Shown here: positions 29,555 to 39,833 of the stretch, in pieces
Layout of the letters: every line of letters begins with the position of its first letter
How positions within the stretch are numbered: position 1 is the stretch's first letter
Assembly (NCBI RefSeq): GCF_014235875.1
Contig: NZ_JACJUK010000006.1
Span: 62,001-126,000, forward strand
Reading direction: 5' to 3'
Source: Croceivirga lutea
Lineage (GTDB): Bacteria; Bacteroidota; Bacteroidia; Flavobacteriales; Flavobacteriaceae
Length of the DNA stretch: 64,000 nucleotides
Made by a program: the position numbers and the translations under genes
Notes under the pieces: model-generated
Told to the model about the DNA's origin: nothing
Database searches by the model: none
What the model saw: the letters and a program-made list of their open reading frames with translations, nothing else

Positions 29555-29824
29555 TTACCAACTTGCTTTTTTAACTCCAGGAATCAAACCTTGGTTTGCC
29601 ATCTCACGAAAAGTTACCCTTGAAATTCCAAAAGTTCTCATGTAACCTCTAGGTCTTCCTGTTAACTTACAACGGTTACGCATACGTACCGGTGAAGCGT
29701 TTTTTGGAAGTTTTTGTAATGCTTCGTAATCACCAGCTTCTTTTAAAGCTTTTCTTTTCTCAGCATATTTGGCTACCGTTTTTGCCCTTTTTCTTTCGCG
29801 GGCTTTCATTGATTCTTTTGCCAT
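29555..29824 (-). CDS. rpsN: 30S ribosomal protein S14, zinc-free form
   Basis: The product is 89 residues. [20 protein letters not shown] and the end [11 protein letters not shown] identify S14. Only one Cys is present, so it is the longer C-minus form without the zinc ribbon. It starts one base after the rplE stop region and lies upstream of rpsH. Confidence 0.97.
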   Translation of the reverse strand: MAKESMKARERKRAKTVAKYAEKRKALKEAGDYEALQKLPKNASPVRMRNRCKLTGRPRGYMRTFGISRVTFREMANQGLIPGVKKASW

Positions 29825-29825
29825 C

Positions 29826-30377
29826 TTAATTCTTTTTAAAAGGTAATCCTAGTTCGCTCAACAATGACTTTGCTTCCTGATCCGTATCGGCTGAAGTCAC
29901 AAATGTGATATCCATACCATTAATACGGTTTATCTTATCTATATTAATCTCAGGAAAAATGATTTGCTCAGTAATTCCTAAATTATAGTTTCCTCTACCA
30001 TCAAAACCTGTAGCTTTTACTCCGTTAAAATCTCTAACACGTGGTAAAGCTGTGGTTATTAATCTGTCTAAGAATTCATACATGCGCGCTCCACGTAAAG
30101 TTACTTTTGCCCCAATTGGCATACCCTTACGTAATTTGAACGCTGCAACATCTTTTTTAGACATTGTAGCTATTGCCTTTTGACCGGTAATCATAGTTAA
30201 TTCATCAACTGCATGGTCAATTAACTTTTTATCTGCAACAGCAGCTCCAACTCCTCTACTTACAACAATTTTCTGCAATTTTGGAACCTGCATTACATTT
30301 TTATAACCAAACTCTTCTGACAAGGTCTTGATTACGCGTTCTTTATACTCTGTTTTTAGTCTTGGAATGTAACTCAT
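29826..30377 (-). CDS. rplE: 50S ribosomal protein L5
   Basis: The product is 183 residues of L5, which anchors 5S rRNA and contacts the P-site t[43 protein letters not shown] and [20 protein letters not shown] are diagnostic. It is two bases from rplX and one from rpsN. Confidence 0.97.
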   Translation of the reverse strand: MSYIPRLKTEYKERVIKTLSEEFGYKNVMQVPKLQKIVVSRGVGAAVADKKLIDHAVDELTMITGQKAIATMSKKDVAAFKLRKGMPIGAKVTLRGARMYEFLDRLITTALPRVRDFNGVKATGFDGRGNYNLGITEQIIFPEINIDKINRINGMDITFVTSADTDQEAKSLLSELGLPFKKN

Positions 30378-30379
30378 GA

Positions 30380-30685
30380 CTAGATAATTTCTCCTGATTT
30401 TTTAGAAACTCTAACTTTCTTTCCATCTCTCATTTCAAAACCTACTCTAACAGGTTTACCACCCTCAACTAAGGAAAGATTTGATATGTGTATTGGAGCT
30501 TCTTTTTCAACTATACCACCTTGAGGGTTTTGTGCACTTGGCTTTTCGTGTTTTTTTACAACATTTACACCTTCAACAATAGCCTTATTTTTTTCACTAT
30601 CAACACTCACTACTTTACCTTCTGAGCCTTTGTGGTCTCCAGCAACTACAGTAACGGTATCTCCTGATTTAATCTTCAACTTCAT
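30380..30685 (-). CDS. rplX: 50S ribosomal protein L24
   Basis: The product is 101 residues with an N-terminal KOW motif ([20 protein letters not shown]). [20 protein letters not shown] and the conserved IHISNLSLV follow. L24 initiates large-subunit assembly. It sits between rplN and rplE. Confidence 0.97.
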   Translation of the reverse strand: MKLKIKSGDTVTVVAGDHKGSEGKVVSVDSEKNKAIVEGVNVVKKHEKPSAQNPQGGIVEKEAPIHISNLSLVEGGKPVRVGFEMRDGKKVRVSKKSGEII

Positions 30686-30698
30686 TTTACTTAAAATT

Positions 30699-31067
30699 TT
30701 AAAGTACCTCAGGGGCTAATGAAACAATTTTCATGTATTGCTTATCTCGCAATTCTCTGGCAACAGGACCAAAAACACGGGTTCCTCTCATCTCACCAGT
30801 TGGATTTAATAATACACAAGCATTATCATCAAATCTGATGTAAGAACCATCTGGTCTTCTTACTTCTTTCTTAGTACGTACTACTACCGCAGTAGAGACC
30901 GCACCTTTTTTTACCGCACCATTTGGAGCAGCTTCTTTCACACTCACTACGATTTTATCTCCTAGCGATGCGTACCTTCTTTTGGTTCCTCCAAGTACAC
31001 GAATAGTTAGTACCTCTTTGGCACCAGTATTATCCGCAACTTTTAATCTTGATTCCTGTTGTACCAT
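30699..31067 (-). CDS. rplN: 50S ribosomal protein L14
   Basis: The product is 122 residues. It begins [20 protein letters not shown] and carries [20 protein letters not shown] and [21 protein letters not shown]14 lies at the subunit interface and forms bridges to 16S rRNA. The spacing to rpsQ is two bases. Confidence 0.97.
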   Translation of the reverse strand: MVQQESRLKVADNTGAKEVLTIRVLGGTKRRYASLGDKIVVSVKEAAPNGAVKKGAVSTAVVVRTKKEVRRPDGSYIRFDDNACVLLNPTGEMRGTRVFGPVARELRDKQYMKIVSLAPEVL

Positions 31068-31069
31068 GA

Positions 31070-31339
31070 TTATTTAGCTCTTTCTAAGATTTCAACTAAC
31101 CTCCAGCATTTTGTTTTGCTTAAAGGTCTAGTTTCCATTATTCTTACCGTATCGCCCTCGTTACAGTCGTTCTTCTCGTCGTGGGCAACATACTTCTTTG
31201 TCTTTAAAACGAACTTACCATACATGGGATGTTTCACCCTTTTTACTTCTGAAACTACAATGGACTTTTCCATTTTGTTACTAGTAACAACGCCGATACG
31301 TTCTTTTCTTAAATTTCTTACTGTTGTGTTTTCTTCCAT
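31070..31339 (-). CDS. rpsQ: 30S ribosomal protein S17
   Basis: The product is 89 residues with an OB fold. [40 protein letters not shown] and [20 protein letters not shown] identify S17. The ATG at 31339 (MEENTTV) is chosen over an in-frame TTG nine bases upstream. Confidence 0.96.
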   Translation of the reverse strand: MEENTTVRNLRKERIGVVTSNKMEKSIVVSEVKRVKHPMYGKFVLKTKKYVAHDEKNDCNEGDTVRIMETRPLSKTKCWRLVEILERAK

Positions 31340-31352
31340 AAGGCACAATCGA

Positions 31353-31544
31353 TTATTGTTGTTCCCTTTTAGTTAACTCTGTTGCCAATCTTGCTACTGT
31401 CCTTCTAGTGGATCTTATTTGCAATGGATTTTCTAATGGTGTCACCGAGTGCGCCATTTTTAAATCTTCATATTCTTTCTTAACCTCAGCTAGTTTTTGC
31501 TGTAGTTCTTCAACCGATAATTCTATAATTTCAGCTTGTTTCAT
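31353..31544 (-). CDS. rpmC: 50S ribosomal protein L29
   Basis: The product is 63 residues forming two long antiparallel helices ([39 protein letters not shown]). L29 sits at the tunnel exit, where trigger factor and SRP dock together with L23. It lies between rplP and rpsQ. Confidence 0.97.
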   Translation of the reverse strand: MKQAEIIELSVEELQQKLAEVKKEYEDLKMAHSVTPLENPLQIRSTRRTVARLATELTKREQQ

Positions 31545-31561
31545 CTTTCTATCAGTTTTTA

Positions 31562-31981
31562 TTATTCAGCAAAATCTCTTGCTACAACAAACTTTGTTCT
31601 AACTGGTAGTTTCTGAGCTGCTAAACGCAAAGCTTCTTTTGCCACATCATGCGGAACACCACCCACTTCAAACATAATTCTACCAGGTTTTACCACTGCT
31701 ACCCAATATTCTGGAGCACCTTTACCTTTACCCATACGTACTTCTAAGGGTTTTTTGGTAATTGGCTTGTCTGGAAAAATCTTTATCCATAGCTGACCCT
31801 GTCTTTTCATGTAACGGGTTGCTGCAATACGAGCCGCCTCAATTTGACGGGAGTTAATGAATTTTGAGTCCAAAGATTTTATACCAAACATTCCGTTAGA
31901 AAGTTGGTGACCTCTCTGAGAAATCCCTTTCATTCTCCCTTTCTGGGCTTTACGATATTTTGTTCTTTTCGGCTGTAACAT
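31562..31981 (-). CDS. rplP: 50S ribosomal protein L16
   Basis: The product is 139 residues. [60 protein letters not shown] and KLPVRTKFV are typical of L16, which helps place A-site tRNA. It sits between rpsC and rpmC. Confidence 0.97.
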   Translation of the reverse strand: MLQPKRTKYRKAQKGRMKGISQRGHQLSNGMFGIKSLDSKFINSRQIEAARIAATRYMKRQGQLWIKIFPDKPITKKPLEVRMGKGKGAPEYWVAVVKPGRIMFEVGGVPHDVAKEALRLAAQKLPVRTKFVVARDFAE

Positions 31982-32000
31982 CTTCGCTGTCTTTACCTAG

Positions 32001-32714
32001 TTATTTTCTTCTACGTCTTTTACCACCTTCTTTTTTTCCACCTTTAGAACCTCCTTTTGAAAGTCCAACCAATGGAGAAAGCTCTCTTTTTCCGTAAACC
32101 TCGCCTTTCATAATCCATACTTTGATACCAAGTCTACCATAAGTAGTATGCGCTTCATAAAGTGCATAATCAATATCTGCACGAAAAGTAGATAAAGGAA
32201 TACGACCTTCTTTGTAAGTTTCTGTACGTGCCATTTCAGCACCATTTAACCTACCAGCAATCTGAATCTTTATTCCTTCTGCATTCATTCTAATTGCTGC
32301 AGCTATAGCCATTTTTATTGCTCTACGGTAAGAAATTCTACTTTCTATCTGTCTAGCAACACTAGCAGCAACCAAATTAGCATCCAGTTCTGGTCTTTTA
32401 ATCTCATGAATGTTGATTTGAACCTCCTTATTGGTGATTTTTTTCAACTCTTCTTTAAGCTTATCTACTTCTTGACCTCCTTTACCAATAATAATACCTG
32501 GTCTAGCAGTAGTTATTGTAATGGTAATAAGTTTAAGCGTACGCTCAATGATAACTCTTGAAACACTAGCTTTTGCTAAACGAGCGTGAACATACTTTCT
32601 GATTTTATCATCTTCGGCTAATTTATCGCCGTAATCATTTCCGCCATACCAGTTAGACTCCCATCCTCTGATGATGCCCAAACGATTTCCTATCGGATTG
32701 GTCTTTTGTCCCAT
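32001..32714 (-). CDS. rpsC: 30S ribosomal protein S3
   Basis: The product is 237 residues. The KH RNA-binding domain carries the GxxG loop in [18 protein letters not shown], and the C-terminal domain has [20 protein letters not shown] and [21 protein letters not shown] Gly/Lys/Arg-rich tail ends the protein. S3 lines the mRNA entry channel. Confidence 0.97.
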   Translation of the reverse strand: MGQKTNPIGNRLGIIRGWESNWYGGNDYGDKLAEDDKIRKYVHARLAKASVSRVIIERTLKLITITITTARPGIIIGKGGQEVDKLKEELKKITNKEVQINIHEIKRPELDANLVAASVARQIESRISYRRAIKMAIAAAIRMNAEGIKIQIAGRLNGAEMARTETYKEGRIPLSTFRADIDYALYEAHTTYGRLGIKVWIMKGEVYGKRELSPLVGLSKGGSKGGKKEGGKRRRRK

Positions 32715-32718
32715 ATGC

Positions 32719-33135
32719 TTATGCCGTTGTTTCTGTTACGTTATTTTTTGAGCCCAAAACCAATGTAACATGGTTTGAACGCTTTCTAATTCTATGAGCA
32801 CGACCTTGAGGTGCTGGTCTTAATCTTTTTAACATGCTTCCGCCATCTACACGAATTTCTTTTACAAACAAATCCGCATCTTCAATGCTAGCATCTTCAT
32901 TTTTTGCTTCCCAATTAGCAATTGCTGACAACAACAATTTCTCTAACCTTCTAGAAGCCTCTTTTTGATTAAAACGTAAAATAGCTAAAGCCATTTCTAT
33001 TTGCTTACCACGCACCAAATCAGCAACGAGCCTCATTTTTCGTGGAGAAGTAGGGCAGTTGTTCAATTTTGCGAAAGCTAAATCTCTTTTTTCAGCTTTT
33101 ATGCGTTCTGCCATTTTTCTTTTTCGAACTCCCAT
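32719..33135 (-). CDS. rplV: 50S ribosomal protein L22
   Basis: The product is 138 residues of L22, whose hairpin reaches into the exit tunnel. [20 protein letters not shown] opens the core and the loop [20 protein letters not shown] is the tunnel hairpin, with a normal macrolide-site context. An internal ATG at codon 8 (MAERIK) is an alternative start. Confidence 0.96.
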   Translation of the reverse strand: MGVRKRKMAERIKAEKRDLAFAKLNNCPTSPRKMRLVADLVRGKQIEMALAILRFNQKEASRRLEKLLLSAIANWEAKNEDASIEDADLFVKEIRVDGGSMLKRLRPAPQGRAHRIRKRSNHVTLVLGSKNNVTETTA

Positions 33136-33141
33136 CGCTTA

Positions 33142-33420
33142 CTACTTTTTTCCTTTATTTTTTGCACCTGCGTGACCACGGAATGAACGCGTTGGTGAAA
33201 ATTCTCCTAATTTATGCCCCACCATGTTTTCTGTTACATAAACTGGAACAAATTGTCTTCCGTTATGCACAGCAATAGTTTGCCCAACAAAATCTGGTGT
33301 TATCATCGAAGCTCTTGACCATGTCTTAATCACGGTTTTCTTACCTGACTCCACATTGGCAATTACTTTTTTCTCTAAACTGTGATGAACGAAAGGTCCT
33401 TTTTTTAATGAACGTGCCAT
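33142..33420 (-). CDS. rpsS: 30S ribosomal protein S19
   Basis: The product is 92 residues. [39 protein letters not shown] and the end [20 protein letters not shown] identify S19, a head protein that partners S13. It lies between rplB and rplV. Confidence 0.97.
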   Translation of the reverse strand: MARSLKKGPFVHHSLEKKVIANVESGKKTVIKTWSRASMITPDFVGQTIAVHNGRQFVPVYVTENMVGHKLGEFSPTRSFRGHAGAKNKGKK

Positions 33421-33430
33421 TTTCTTCTAA

Positions 33431-34255
33431 TTATTTCTTTCTTCGTTCTACAATAAATCTATTACTATCCTTAGTCAAAGAACGTGTTCTGTATCCTTTT
33501 GCAGGAATACCGTTTCTTGATCTTGGGTGACCACCAGATGATCTACCTTCACCACCACCCATTGGGTGATCTACGGGGTTCATAACTACTGGTCTAGTTC
33601 TAGGTCTTCTTCCTAACCATCTACTTCTACCTGCTTTACCAGACACCAATAATTGGTGGTCAGAATTGGAAATTGCTCCAATTGTAGCCATACAAGTAGC
33701 TAAAATCATTCTAGTCTCCCCAGAAGGAAGTTTTATGGTAACATACTTACCATCTTTAGCCATAAGCTGTGCAAACGTTCCAGCACTACGTGCCATTACT
33801 GCTCCTTGCCCTGGACGCAATTCAATACATGAAATTACAGTTCCTAAAGGAATTTGACTTAAAGGCATTGCATTACCTATTTCAGGAGCTGCACTTTCAC
33901 CAGAAACTATTTTCTGACCAACTTGCAAGCCATTCTGAGCGATAATGTATCTTTTTTCACCATCTGCATATTGCACTAAAGCAATAAATGCAGTTCTATT
34001 TGGATCGTATTGGATGGATTTTACTTCCGCATCAGCATCAAATCTATCTCTCTTAAAATCTATTACACGATACCTTCTCTTATGACCACCACCTCTATGG
34101 CGCATAGTCATTTTACCTTGACTATTTCTACCTCCTGATTTTTTTAACGGAGCAAGCAAGCTTTTCTCCGGCTTATCAGCAGTAATCGCATCAAATCCGT
34201 TTACTACTTTAAAACGCTGTCCAGGAGTTATGGGTTTTAATTTTCTAACTGACAT
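33431..34255 (-). CDS. rplB: 50S ribosomal protein L2
   Basis: The product is 274 residues. L2 supports the peptidyl-transferase centre and subunit joining. [20 protein letters not shown], the SH3-like core ([20 protein letters not shown]), and [20 protein letters not shown] with the conserved His region are visible. Length is normal. Confidence 0.97.
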   Translation of the reverse strand: MSVRKLKPITPGQRFKVVNGFDAITADKPEKSLLAPLKKSGGRNSQGKMTMRHRGGGHKRRYRVIDFKRDRFDADAEVKSIQYDPNRTAFIALVQYADGEKRYIIAQNGLQVGQKIVSGESAAPEIGNAMPLSQIPLGTVISCIELRPGQGAVMARSAGTFAQLMAKDGKYVTIKLPSGETRMILATCMATIGAISNSDHQLLVSGKAGRSRWLGRRPRTRPVVMNPVDHPMGGGEGRSSGGHPRSRNGIPAKGYRTRSLTKDSNRFIVERRKK

Positions 34256-34264
34256 TACCCTATA

Positions 34265-34555
34265 TTATAGATTACTATAAAAATCAATGATATCTCCTTC
34301 TGCTACATCAACTATAGCTTTCTTCAAGGAGTTAGTCTTACCGTGCTGAATACCAGTTTTGGTATATCTAGTTCTACGGTTAGGACCATAATTTAAAGTT
34401 CTTACCTTGTTCACTGAAACCCCGTAAGTTGACTCTACAGCCTCTTTAATTTGCAATTTATTTGCAGCAGGATCTACGTAAAAACCGTACCTGTTAAACA
34501 ACTCACTGTCAGCGGTCATTTTTTCAGTTATAATTGGTTTTATCAAAACACTCAT
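34265..34555 (-). CDS. rplW: 50S ribosomal protein L23
   Basis: The product is 96 residues. VLIKPIITEKMTADSELFNR, YGFYVDPAANKLQIKEAVES and the loop with KVRTLNYGPNRRTRYTKTG are typical. L23 is the docking site for trigger factor and SRP at the tunnel exit. Confidence 0.97.
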   Translation of the reverse strand: MSVLIKPIITEKMTADSELFNRYGFYVDPAANKLQIKEAVESTYGVSVNKVRTLNYGPNRRTRYTKTGIQHGKTNSLKKAIVDVAEGDIIDFYSNL

Positions 34556-34562
34556 CTCAACT

Positions 34563-35192
34563 CTATTTACTTAGGTTTGACTGAATTTCTTTTAAAGCAC
34601 CTTCTAAAACTACTACGCTTTTGGCGTTAACAATTTTATAAGTATTTAATTCTGTGTTCATTACAACTTCAGAACCCTTTAAATTTCGGGACGACAAATA
34701 TACGTTATTAGCCTCTCCACCCAAGACAATCAATGATTTTTTATCTTGTATACCTAATGAAGCTAAAAATTGCACAAAATCTTTAGTTTTCGGAGCTTCA
34801 AAATTGAAATCTTCAACAACGTACAACTCTTTCTCCTTAGATTTTAAACTAAGTGCTGACTTACGAGCTAGACGCTTTACGCCTTTATTCAATTTTTGAG
34901 TATAATCTTTTGGCCTAGGACCAAAAATTCTACCACCACCTCTAAAAACAGGAGACTTTATACTACCCGCACGAGCTGTTCCAGTTCCTTTTTGTTTTTT
35001 AATCTTTCTTGTACTACCAGCAATTTCCCCACGCTCTTTAGCCTTGTGAGTTCCTTGTCTCTGGTGTGCCAAATATTGCTTAACATCTAAATAAATAGCA
35101 TGTTCGTTTGGCTCAATTGCAAATACATCATCAGAAAGCTCAACCTTTCTGCCTGTATCTTTACCTTTTACATCTAATACTGCTACCTTCAT
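34563..35192 (-). CDS. rplD: 50S ribosomal protein L4
   Basis: The product is 209 residues. KQKGTGTARAGSIKSPVFRG and GGRIFGPRPKDYTQKLNKGV form the long loop that reaches the exit tunnel; the C-terminal globular half follows. In E. coli L4 represses the S10 operon by binding its leader. The leader-like gap before rplC makes a similar role worth testing here. The ATG at 35192 is used; a GTG one codon upstream is in frame. Confidence 0.97.
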   Translation of the reverse strand: MKVAVLDVKGKDTGRKVELSDDVFAIEPNEHAIYLDVKQYLAHQRQGTHKAKERGEIAGSTRKIKKQKGTGTARAGSIKSPVFRGGGRIFGPRPKDYTQKLNKGVKRLARKSALSLKSKEKELYVVEDFNFEAPKTKDFVQFLASLGIQDKKSLIVLGGEANNVYLSSRNLKGSEVVMNTELNTYKIVNAKSVVVLEGALKEIQSNLSK

Positions 35193-35196
35193 CACC

Positions 35197-35814
35197 TTAC
35201 TTTTCTATGGTTACGTAAGCATTTTTATGACCAGGAATTGCGCCTTTCACAACTAACAAATTCTTCTCTGGCACAACTTTCAAAATTCTTAAGTTTTGAA
35301 CAGTTACACGTTCACCACCCATTCTACCAGCCATTCGAAGACCTTTCACAACCTTTGAAGGCGTAGAGGCAGCACCAATAGAACCAGGTGCTCTTAATCT
35401 GTTGTGCTGACCATGTGTTGCTTGACCAACTCCAGCAAAACCGTGTCTTTTTACAACACCAGCAAATCCTTTACCTTTAGATGTACCTACCACATCAACA
35501 AATTCACCTTCTGCAAACAAGTCAACACCAACGGTGTCTCCTAATTTATACTCTCCTTCAAAATCACGGAATTCAACGACTTTCTTCTTAGGCGCAGCAC
35601 CAGCCTTTTTAAAGTGACCTTGTTCAGCCTTACTAGTGCGCTTTTCTGCCTTGTCATCGAAACCTAACTGAAGGGCACTATACCCGTCAACCTCATCGGT
35701 TCTGACTTGGGTAACCACACATGGTCCAGCTTCGATTACAGTACATGGAATGTTTTTTCCATTTTCATCGAAGATGCTGGTCATGCCGATTTTTCTTCCT
35801 ATTAACCCAGACAT
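35197..35814 (-). CDS. rplC: 50S ribosomal protein L3
   Basis: The product is 205 residues. [40 protein letters not shown] and [20 protein letters not shown] identify L3, whose loop approaches the peptidyl-transferase centre. The Gln that PrmB methylates in E. coli (SIGQNQTP) is Ala here (SIGAASTP), so that modification is absent. It is the first gene after the 169-bp gap. Confidence 0.97.
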   Translation of the reverse strand: MSGLIGRKIGMTSIFDENGKNIPCTVIEAGPCVVTQVRTDEVDGYSALQLGFDDKAEKRTSKAEQGHFKKAGAAPKKKVVEFRDFEGEYKLGDTVGVDLFAEGEFVDVVGTSKGKGFAGVVKRHGFAGVGQATHGQHNRLRAPGSIGAASTPSKVVKGLRMAGRMGGERVTVQNLRILKVVPEKNLLVVKGAIPGHKNAYVTIEK

Positions 35815-35983
35815 ACTATTTAATTATTATTAATTATTGTTTCTTATCTAATTCGCTATCTCTAGAGCAAAAAAATTGGGCCAAAGAAAACATTCTGTGA
35901 CCCAGATTTTTTTCTTTTTTCCGTTTTTCCTTAGCACGCAGCTAAAGACATGTTAATCTCTTTTTTCTAAAGAGCGTGCAAAT
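35815..35983 (-). promoter_or_regulatory. Candidate structured leader of the S10 block, upstream of rplC
   Basis: This is the longest gap inside the ribosomal array. On the minus strand TAAATTTG (35986-35979), a full -7 match, includes the rpsJ stop codon. GCACGC (35979-35974) and GCGTGC (35939-35934) are complementary and enclose a CTCTTT/AAAGAG hairpin (35974-35969 with 35963-35958). Then TGGGTC (35904-35899) pairs with GGCCCA (35882-35877), allowing one G-U, and seven T follow at 35875-35869: a terminator-like hairpin 55 nt before rplC. No coding is seen. The layout suggests an internal promoter plus attenuator. Confidence 0.5.
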
Positions 35984-36289
35984 TTACACTTTTATTTCGA
36001 CTTCTACACCACTTGGAAGCTCTAATTTCATTAAAGCGTCAATAGTTTTTGAAGAAGAACTATAAATATCTAGCAATCTCTTGTAAGAACTTAGCTCAAA
36101 CTGTTCTCTAGACTTCTTATTTACGTGTGGCGAACGCAACACTGTAAATATTTTTTTATTTGTTGGCAAAGGAATTGGACCAGTAACTACTGCCCCAGTT
36201 GTTTTTACCGTCTTCACAATTTTTTCAGCAGACTTGTCCACCAAATTGTGGTCGTATGACTTTAATTTAATTCTAATTTTTTGACTCAT
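35984..36289 (-). CDS. rpsJ: 30S ribosomal protein S10
   Basis: The product is 101 residues. [40 protein letters not shown] and the C-terminal [11 protein letters not shown] identify S10 (NusE), also a part of antitermination complexes. It sits 10 bp after fusA with no tuf gene between. Confidence 0.97.
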   Translation of the reverse strand: MSQKIRIKLKSYDHNLVDKSAEKIVKTVKTTGAVVTGPIPLPTNKKIFTVLRSPHVNKKSREQFELSSYKRLLDIYSSSSKTIDALMKLELPSGVEVEIKV

Positions 36290-36299
36290 CTTCTGAAAA

Positions 36300-38429
36300 T
36301 TAAGCTGTTACTCCTTTAGCTGCCTTGATAACCTCTTCTGCAATGTTAGATGGTGTTTCTGCATAATGAGAAAACTCCATTGTTGATGTTGCTCTACCAG
36401 AACTTAAAGTTCTTAAAGATGTTACATAACCAAACATTTCTGATAATGGAACTTCTGCTTTAATAACTTTTGAACCTGATCTATCAGACATATTATTAAC
36501 CTGCCCTCTTCTTCGGTTTAAATCACCTACAATATCACCCATGTTTTCTTCTGGAGTTAGAACTTCCAATTTCATAATTGGCTCCATTAACACGGCTTTT
36601 GCTTTTCTAGCAGCTTCTTTATAACCTAATTTTGCAGCTAATTCGAATGACAGCGAATCGGAATCTACAGGGTGGAATGAACCATCCTTTAGCGTAACTT
36701 TCATACTATCCATTTCAAATCCTGCCAAAGGACCATTCTTCATTGCTTCTTTGAAACCTTTTTCTACAGACGGAATGTATTCTCTAGGAATATTACCACC
36801 TTTGATAACATTCACAAATTCAAGACCTTCCTTAGTTTCCTCTCCTGCAGGTTCCATTGTAAATACAATATCCGCGAATTTACCACGACCACCAGTCTGT
36901 TTCTTATAAGTCTCTCTATGATCAGCAGATGCTGTAAGCGCTTCTTTATATTCAACCTGAGGTTGACCTTGATTTACTTCAACTTTAAATTCTCGCTTTA
37001 AACGGTCAACAATAATATCTAAGTGTAGCTCACCCATACCAGATATAATAGTTTGACCAGAAGCTTCATCAGTCTTAACTTGGAAAGTAGGATCTTCTTC
37101 AGCTAATTTTGCTAAAGCCATACCCAACTTATCCACATCAGCTTTAGTTTTAGGTTCTACCGCAATACCAATTACTGGATCCGGGAAAACCATACTCTCT
37201 AAAACAATAGGATGCTTTTCATCTGACAATGTATCACCAGTCTTAATATCTTTAAAACCAACAGCCGCTCCAATATCACCAGCAGAAATACTCTCAATGG
37301 CATTTTGCTTATTAGAGTGCATTTGGTAGATACGAGATATACGTTCTTTGTTACCTGATCTATTATTTAAAACATAGGAACCAGCTTCTAACGTACCAGA
37401 ATACGCTCTAAAGAAAGCTAATCTACCAACAAAAGGATCGGTTGCAATTTTAAATGCTAATGCCGAAAATGGCTCTTTTGGATCTGGCTTTCTTGCCTCT
37501 TCTTTATCAGTATTAGGATTAGTTCCGACAATTGCTTCCTTATCTAAAGGTGAAGGCAAATAACGACAAACACAATCTAATAAAAATTGTACTCCTTTAT
37601 TTTTAAAGGCAGAACCACATACCATTGGTATGATACTCATATCCATAACAGCAGCACGCAAAGCAGCGTGTACTTCATCTTCAGTGATTGAATCTTCATC
37701 TTCGAAGAATTTCTCCATAAGATTTTCATCATACTCTGCAACCGCCTCAATTAATGCCGCACGATATTCTTTTACTTCATCCTTCATTTCTTCAGGAATA
37801 TCCACAACATCGAAAGTTGAACCAAAATTATCCTCGTGCCAAACAATAGCCCTGTTCTTAACTAAGTCAACAATACCTTTGAAATCAGCCTCGTCACCAA
37901 TTGGTAATACAATTGGCACCGCATTTGACTTCAACATATCTTTTACTTGTTGACATACTGCCAAGAAGTTAGAACCTTGACGATCCATTTTATTAACAAA
38001 GCCCATTCTTGGTACCTTGTAATTATCTGCAAGTCTCCAGTTAGTTTCTGATTGCGGCTCAACACCATCAACAGCACTAAATAAGAATACTAAACCATCT
38101 AATACACGCAAAGAACGGTTAACTTCCACAGTAAAATCAACGTGACCAGGAGTATCAATTATATTAAAATGATAACCTTTAGCATCAGCCGTTGGCTTAC
38201 CTTGCTCTGTTGGAAACTGCCATGTACAAGTTGTTGCAGCAGAAGTAATGGTAATACCACGCTCTTGCTCTTGCTCCATCCAGTCCATAGTTGCAGCACC
38301 GTCATGCACCTCACCTATTTTGTGACTTACACCAGTATAAAAAAGAACACGCTCAGTTGTTGTTGTTTTACCAGCATCAATGTGAGCTGCAATTCCAATG
38401 TTTCTCGTAAATTTTAAATCTCTAGCCAT
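36300..38429 (-). CDS. fusA: Elongation factor G
   Basis: The product is 709 residues and drives tRNA-mRNA translocation with GTP. The G domain has the P-loop AHIDAGKT (15-22), DTPGHVDF and NKMD. Domain II ([20 protein letters not shown]), domain III ([18 protein letters not shown]), domain IV ([20 protein letters not shown]) and domain V ([14 protein letters not shown]) follow in order. Length is normal. It lies between rpsG and rpsJ. Confidence 0.97.
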   Translation of the reverse strand: MARDLKFTRNIGIAAHIDAGKTTTTERVLFYTGVSHKIGEVHDGAATMDWMEQEQERGITITSAATTCTWQFPTEQGKPTADAKGYHFNIIDTPGHVDFTVEVNRSLRVLDGLVFLFSAVDGVEPQSETNWRLADNYKVPRMGFVNKMDRQGSNFLAVCQQVKDMLKSNAVPIVLPIGDEADFKGIVDLVKNRAIVWHEDNFGSTFDVVDIPEEMKDEVKEYRAALIEAVAEYDENLMEKFFEDEDSITEDEVHAALRAAVMDMSIIPMVCGSAFKNKGVQFLLDCVCRYLPSPLDKEAIVGTNPNTDKEEARKPDPKEPFSALAFKIATDPFVGRLAFFRAYSGTLEAGSYVLNNRSGNKERISRIYQMHSNKQNAIESISAGDIGAAVGFKDIKTGDTLSDEKHPIVLESMVFPDPVIGIAVEPKTKADVDKLGMALAKLAEEDPTFQVKTDEASGQTIISGMGELHLDIIVDRLKREFKVEVNQGQPQVEYKEALTASADHRETYKKQTGGRGKFADIVFTMEPAGEETKEGLEFVNVIKGGNIPREYIPSVEKGFKEAMKNGPLAGFEMDSMKVTLKDGSFHPVDSDSLSFELAAKLGYKEAARKAKAVLMEPIMKLEVLTPEENMGDIVGDLNRRRGQVNNMSDRSGSKVIKAEVPLSEMFGYVTSLRTLSSGRATSTMEFSHYAETPSNIAEEVIKAAKGVTA

Positions 38430-38434
38430 TATAA

Positions 38435-38911
38435 TTAAAATCTAAAGTGTGAGAATGCTTTATTGGCCTCAGCCATTTTGTGTGTATCAACTCTTTTCTT
38501 AACAGCAGCACCCTCCTCTTTAGCCGCAGCTAAAATTTCAGAGGCTAATTTTTGCGCCATTGATTTTTCGTTACGCTTACGCGCATAACTAATTAACCAC
38601 TTCATAGCGGTAGAAATTTTTCTATCTGGACGAATCTGCATAGGAATTTGAAAAGTTGCACCACCAACACGTCTACTTCTTACTTCAACATGTGGCATAA
38701 CGTTAGACAACGCATCCTTCCATAATTCTAAAGCAGTTTTTTCCTCGTCCGTTTTCTTTTGATCTACGATATCAATTGCGTCATAAAATATTTTGAAAGC
38801 AACGGATTTTTTACCATCCCACATCATCATATTAACAAAACGCGTCACCAATTGGTCATTAAACCTTGGATCTGGCAACAACGGTCTTTTTTTCGCTTGT
38901 CTTTTTCTCAT
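38435..38911 (-). CDS. rpsG: 30S ribosomal protein S7
   Basis: The product is 158 residues. [40 protein letters not shown] and [20 protein letters not shown] are the family segments. S7 organises the 3' domain of 16S rRNA and in E. coli represses the str operon. It is six bases after rpsL. Confidence 0.97.
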   Translation of the reverse strand: MRKRQAKKRPLLPDPRFNDQLVTRFVNMMMWDGKKSVAFKIFYDAIDIVDQKKTDEEKTALELWKDALSNVMPHVEVRSRRVGGATFQIPMQIRPDRKISTAMKWLISYARKRNEKSMAQKLASEILAAAKEEGAAVKKRVDTHKMAEANKAFSHFRF

Positions 38912-38917
38912 CGAATC

Positions 38918-39292
38918 TTACTTTTTAGGTTGTTTAGCACCATACTTTGATCGACGTTGCGTTCTACCTGCTACACCAGCAGTATCCAAAGCACCACGTA
39001 CAATGTGATACCTAACACCTGGTAAATCTTTTACCCTTCCGCCTCTTACCAATACTATCGAGTGCTCTTGTAAATTGTGACCTTCTCCAGGGATGTACGC
39101 GTTAACTTCTTTACCATTAGTCAACCTTACCCTAGCTACTTTTCGCATAGCTGAGTTTGGTTTCTTTGGCGTAGTAGTATACACACGAGTACACACCCCT
39201 CTTCGTTGAGGACACGAATCCAAAGCAGCCGATTTACTCTTCTTAGTAATTGTGGCCCTTCCTTTTCGTACTAATTGTGAAATTGTTGGCAT
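38918..39292 (-). CDS. rpsL: 30S ribosomal protein S12
   Basis: The product is 124 residues of S12, the decoding-centre protein. [20 protein letters not shown] and [20 protein letters not shown] are present, with Lys at both positions (43 and 88, counting Met) where streptomycin-resistance changes usually fall. The allele therefore looks sensitive. It is the first gene of the 17-kb array, preceded by a near-perfect promoter. Confidence 0.97.
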   Translation of the reverse strand: MPTISQLVRKGRATITKKSKSAALDSCPQRRGVCTRVYTTTPKKPNSAMRKVARVRLTNGKEVNAYIPGEGHNLQEHSIVLVRGGRVKDLPGVRYHIVRGALDTAGVAGRTQRRSKYGAKQPKK

Positions 39293-39315
39293 TATAAATC
39301 TATATAATTTCTTAA

Positions 39316-39330
39316 CCCTCTTTTTGAGGG
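39316..39330 (-). other. Hairpin in the rpsL leader
   Basis: CCCTC and GAGGG (39316-39320, 39326-39330) form a 5-bp GC-rich stem with a 5-nt loop, starting a few bases after the expected transcription start. No T tract follows on the minus strand, so it is not a terminator. It may stabilise the transcript. Confidence 0.4.
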
Positions 39331-39333
39331 CTG

Positions 39334-39364
39334 CAAATGTAGAAATAATTAGTTACAAATCAAA
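39334..39364 (-). promoter_or_regulatory. Promoter of the ribosomal superoperon
   Basis: On the minus strand TTTG (39364-39361) is followed after 19 bases by TACATTTG (39341-39334). Both elements match the Bacteroidota housekeeping consensus exactly, with the preferred spacing. It is the best promoter found in the window. Confidence 0.8.
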
Positions 39365-39833
39365 TGCTGCAAGAAATTTATTTTCTAATTGATTTTGAAC
39401 CGATTTTTACTATTCTTAAAAACCCTATATATAAGGTATAGAATAGAAAAAACTTTCCCTCAAGTATCCTCATTCATATTAGATTCTAAAACTAAAAAGA
39501 CTCGCAAATCGATAAAATTCTCAAACAAAGATTTTTAAACAATCTATTCCATAAATCCTAAATATCAACATTGTTAAAACCATTAACATAAATCTCAACC
39601 TCCTATCCCTAGTGGTGTTCCCCATTTATTATCCAATAAATACCGTAACAAGCTTTGTTTTTTAAGGGATTTGCAATAAAACAACCTCTTTTTAAGAATA
39701 CTATTATTTAGCATACCTTGAATTACCATTTTAATAAACTCTAAATAAAAAGTGAATGTTTTATTAAAATTATTTTGGATTATTAACATGATTTTATCAC
39801 TTTCGTGCATAGCTAATTCAAATAATTTTACAA
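39365..39833. other. Gene-free spacer between the ribosomal promoter and susC
   Basis: This 469-bp AT-rich stretch separates two divergent units. I see no tRNA, no hairpin terminator and no believable gene; the one 82-codon minus-strand frame has no family character and overlaps the susC start. Upstream of susC, TTTG (39774-39777), a 19-base gap, and the weak -7 match TCACTTTC (39797-39804) could be the promoter. The function of the rest is unknown. Confidence 0.5.

Noticed and set aside
31059-31376. A 105-codon plus-strand frame across rpsQ
   Set aside because: It is antisense to a certain ribosomal gene and has no initiation context.
39316-39330. The rpsL-leader hairpin as a terminator or attenuator
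   Set aside because: The stem is only 5 bp and no T run follows it on the transcribed strand.
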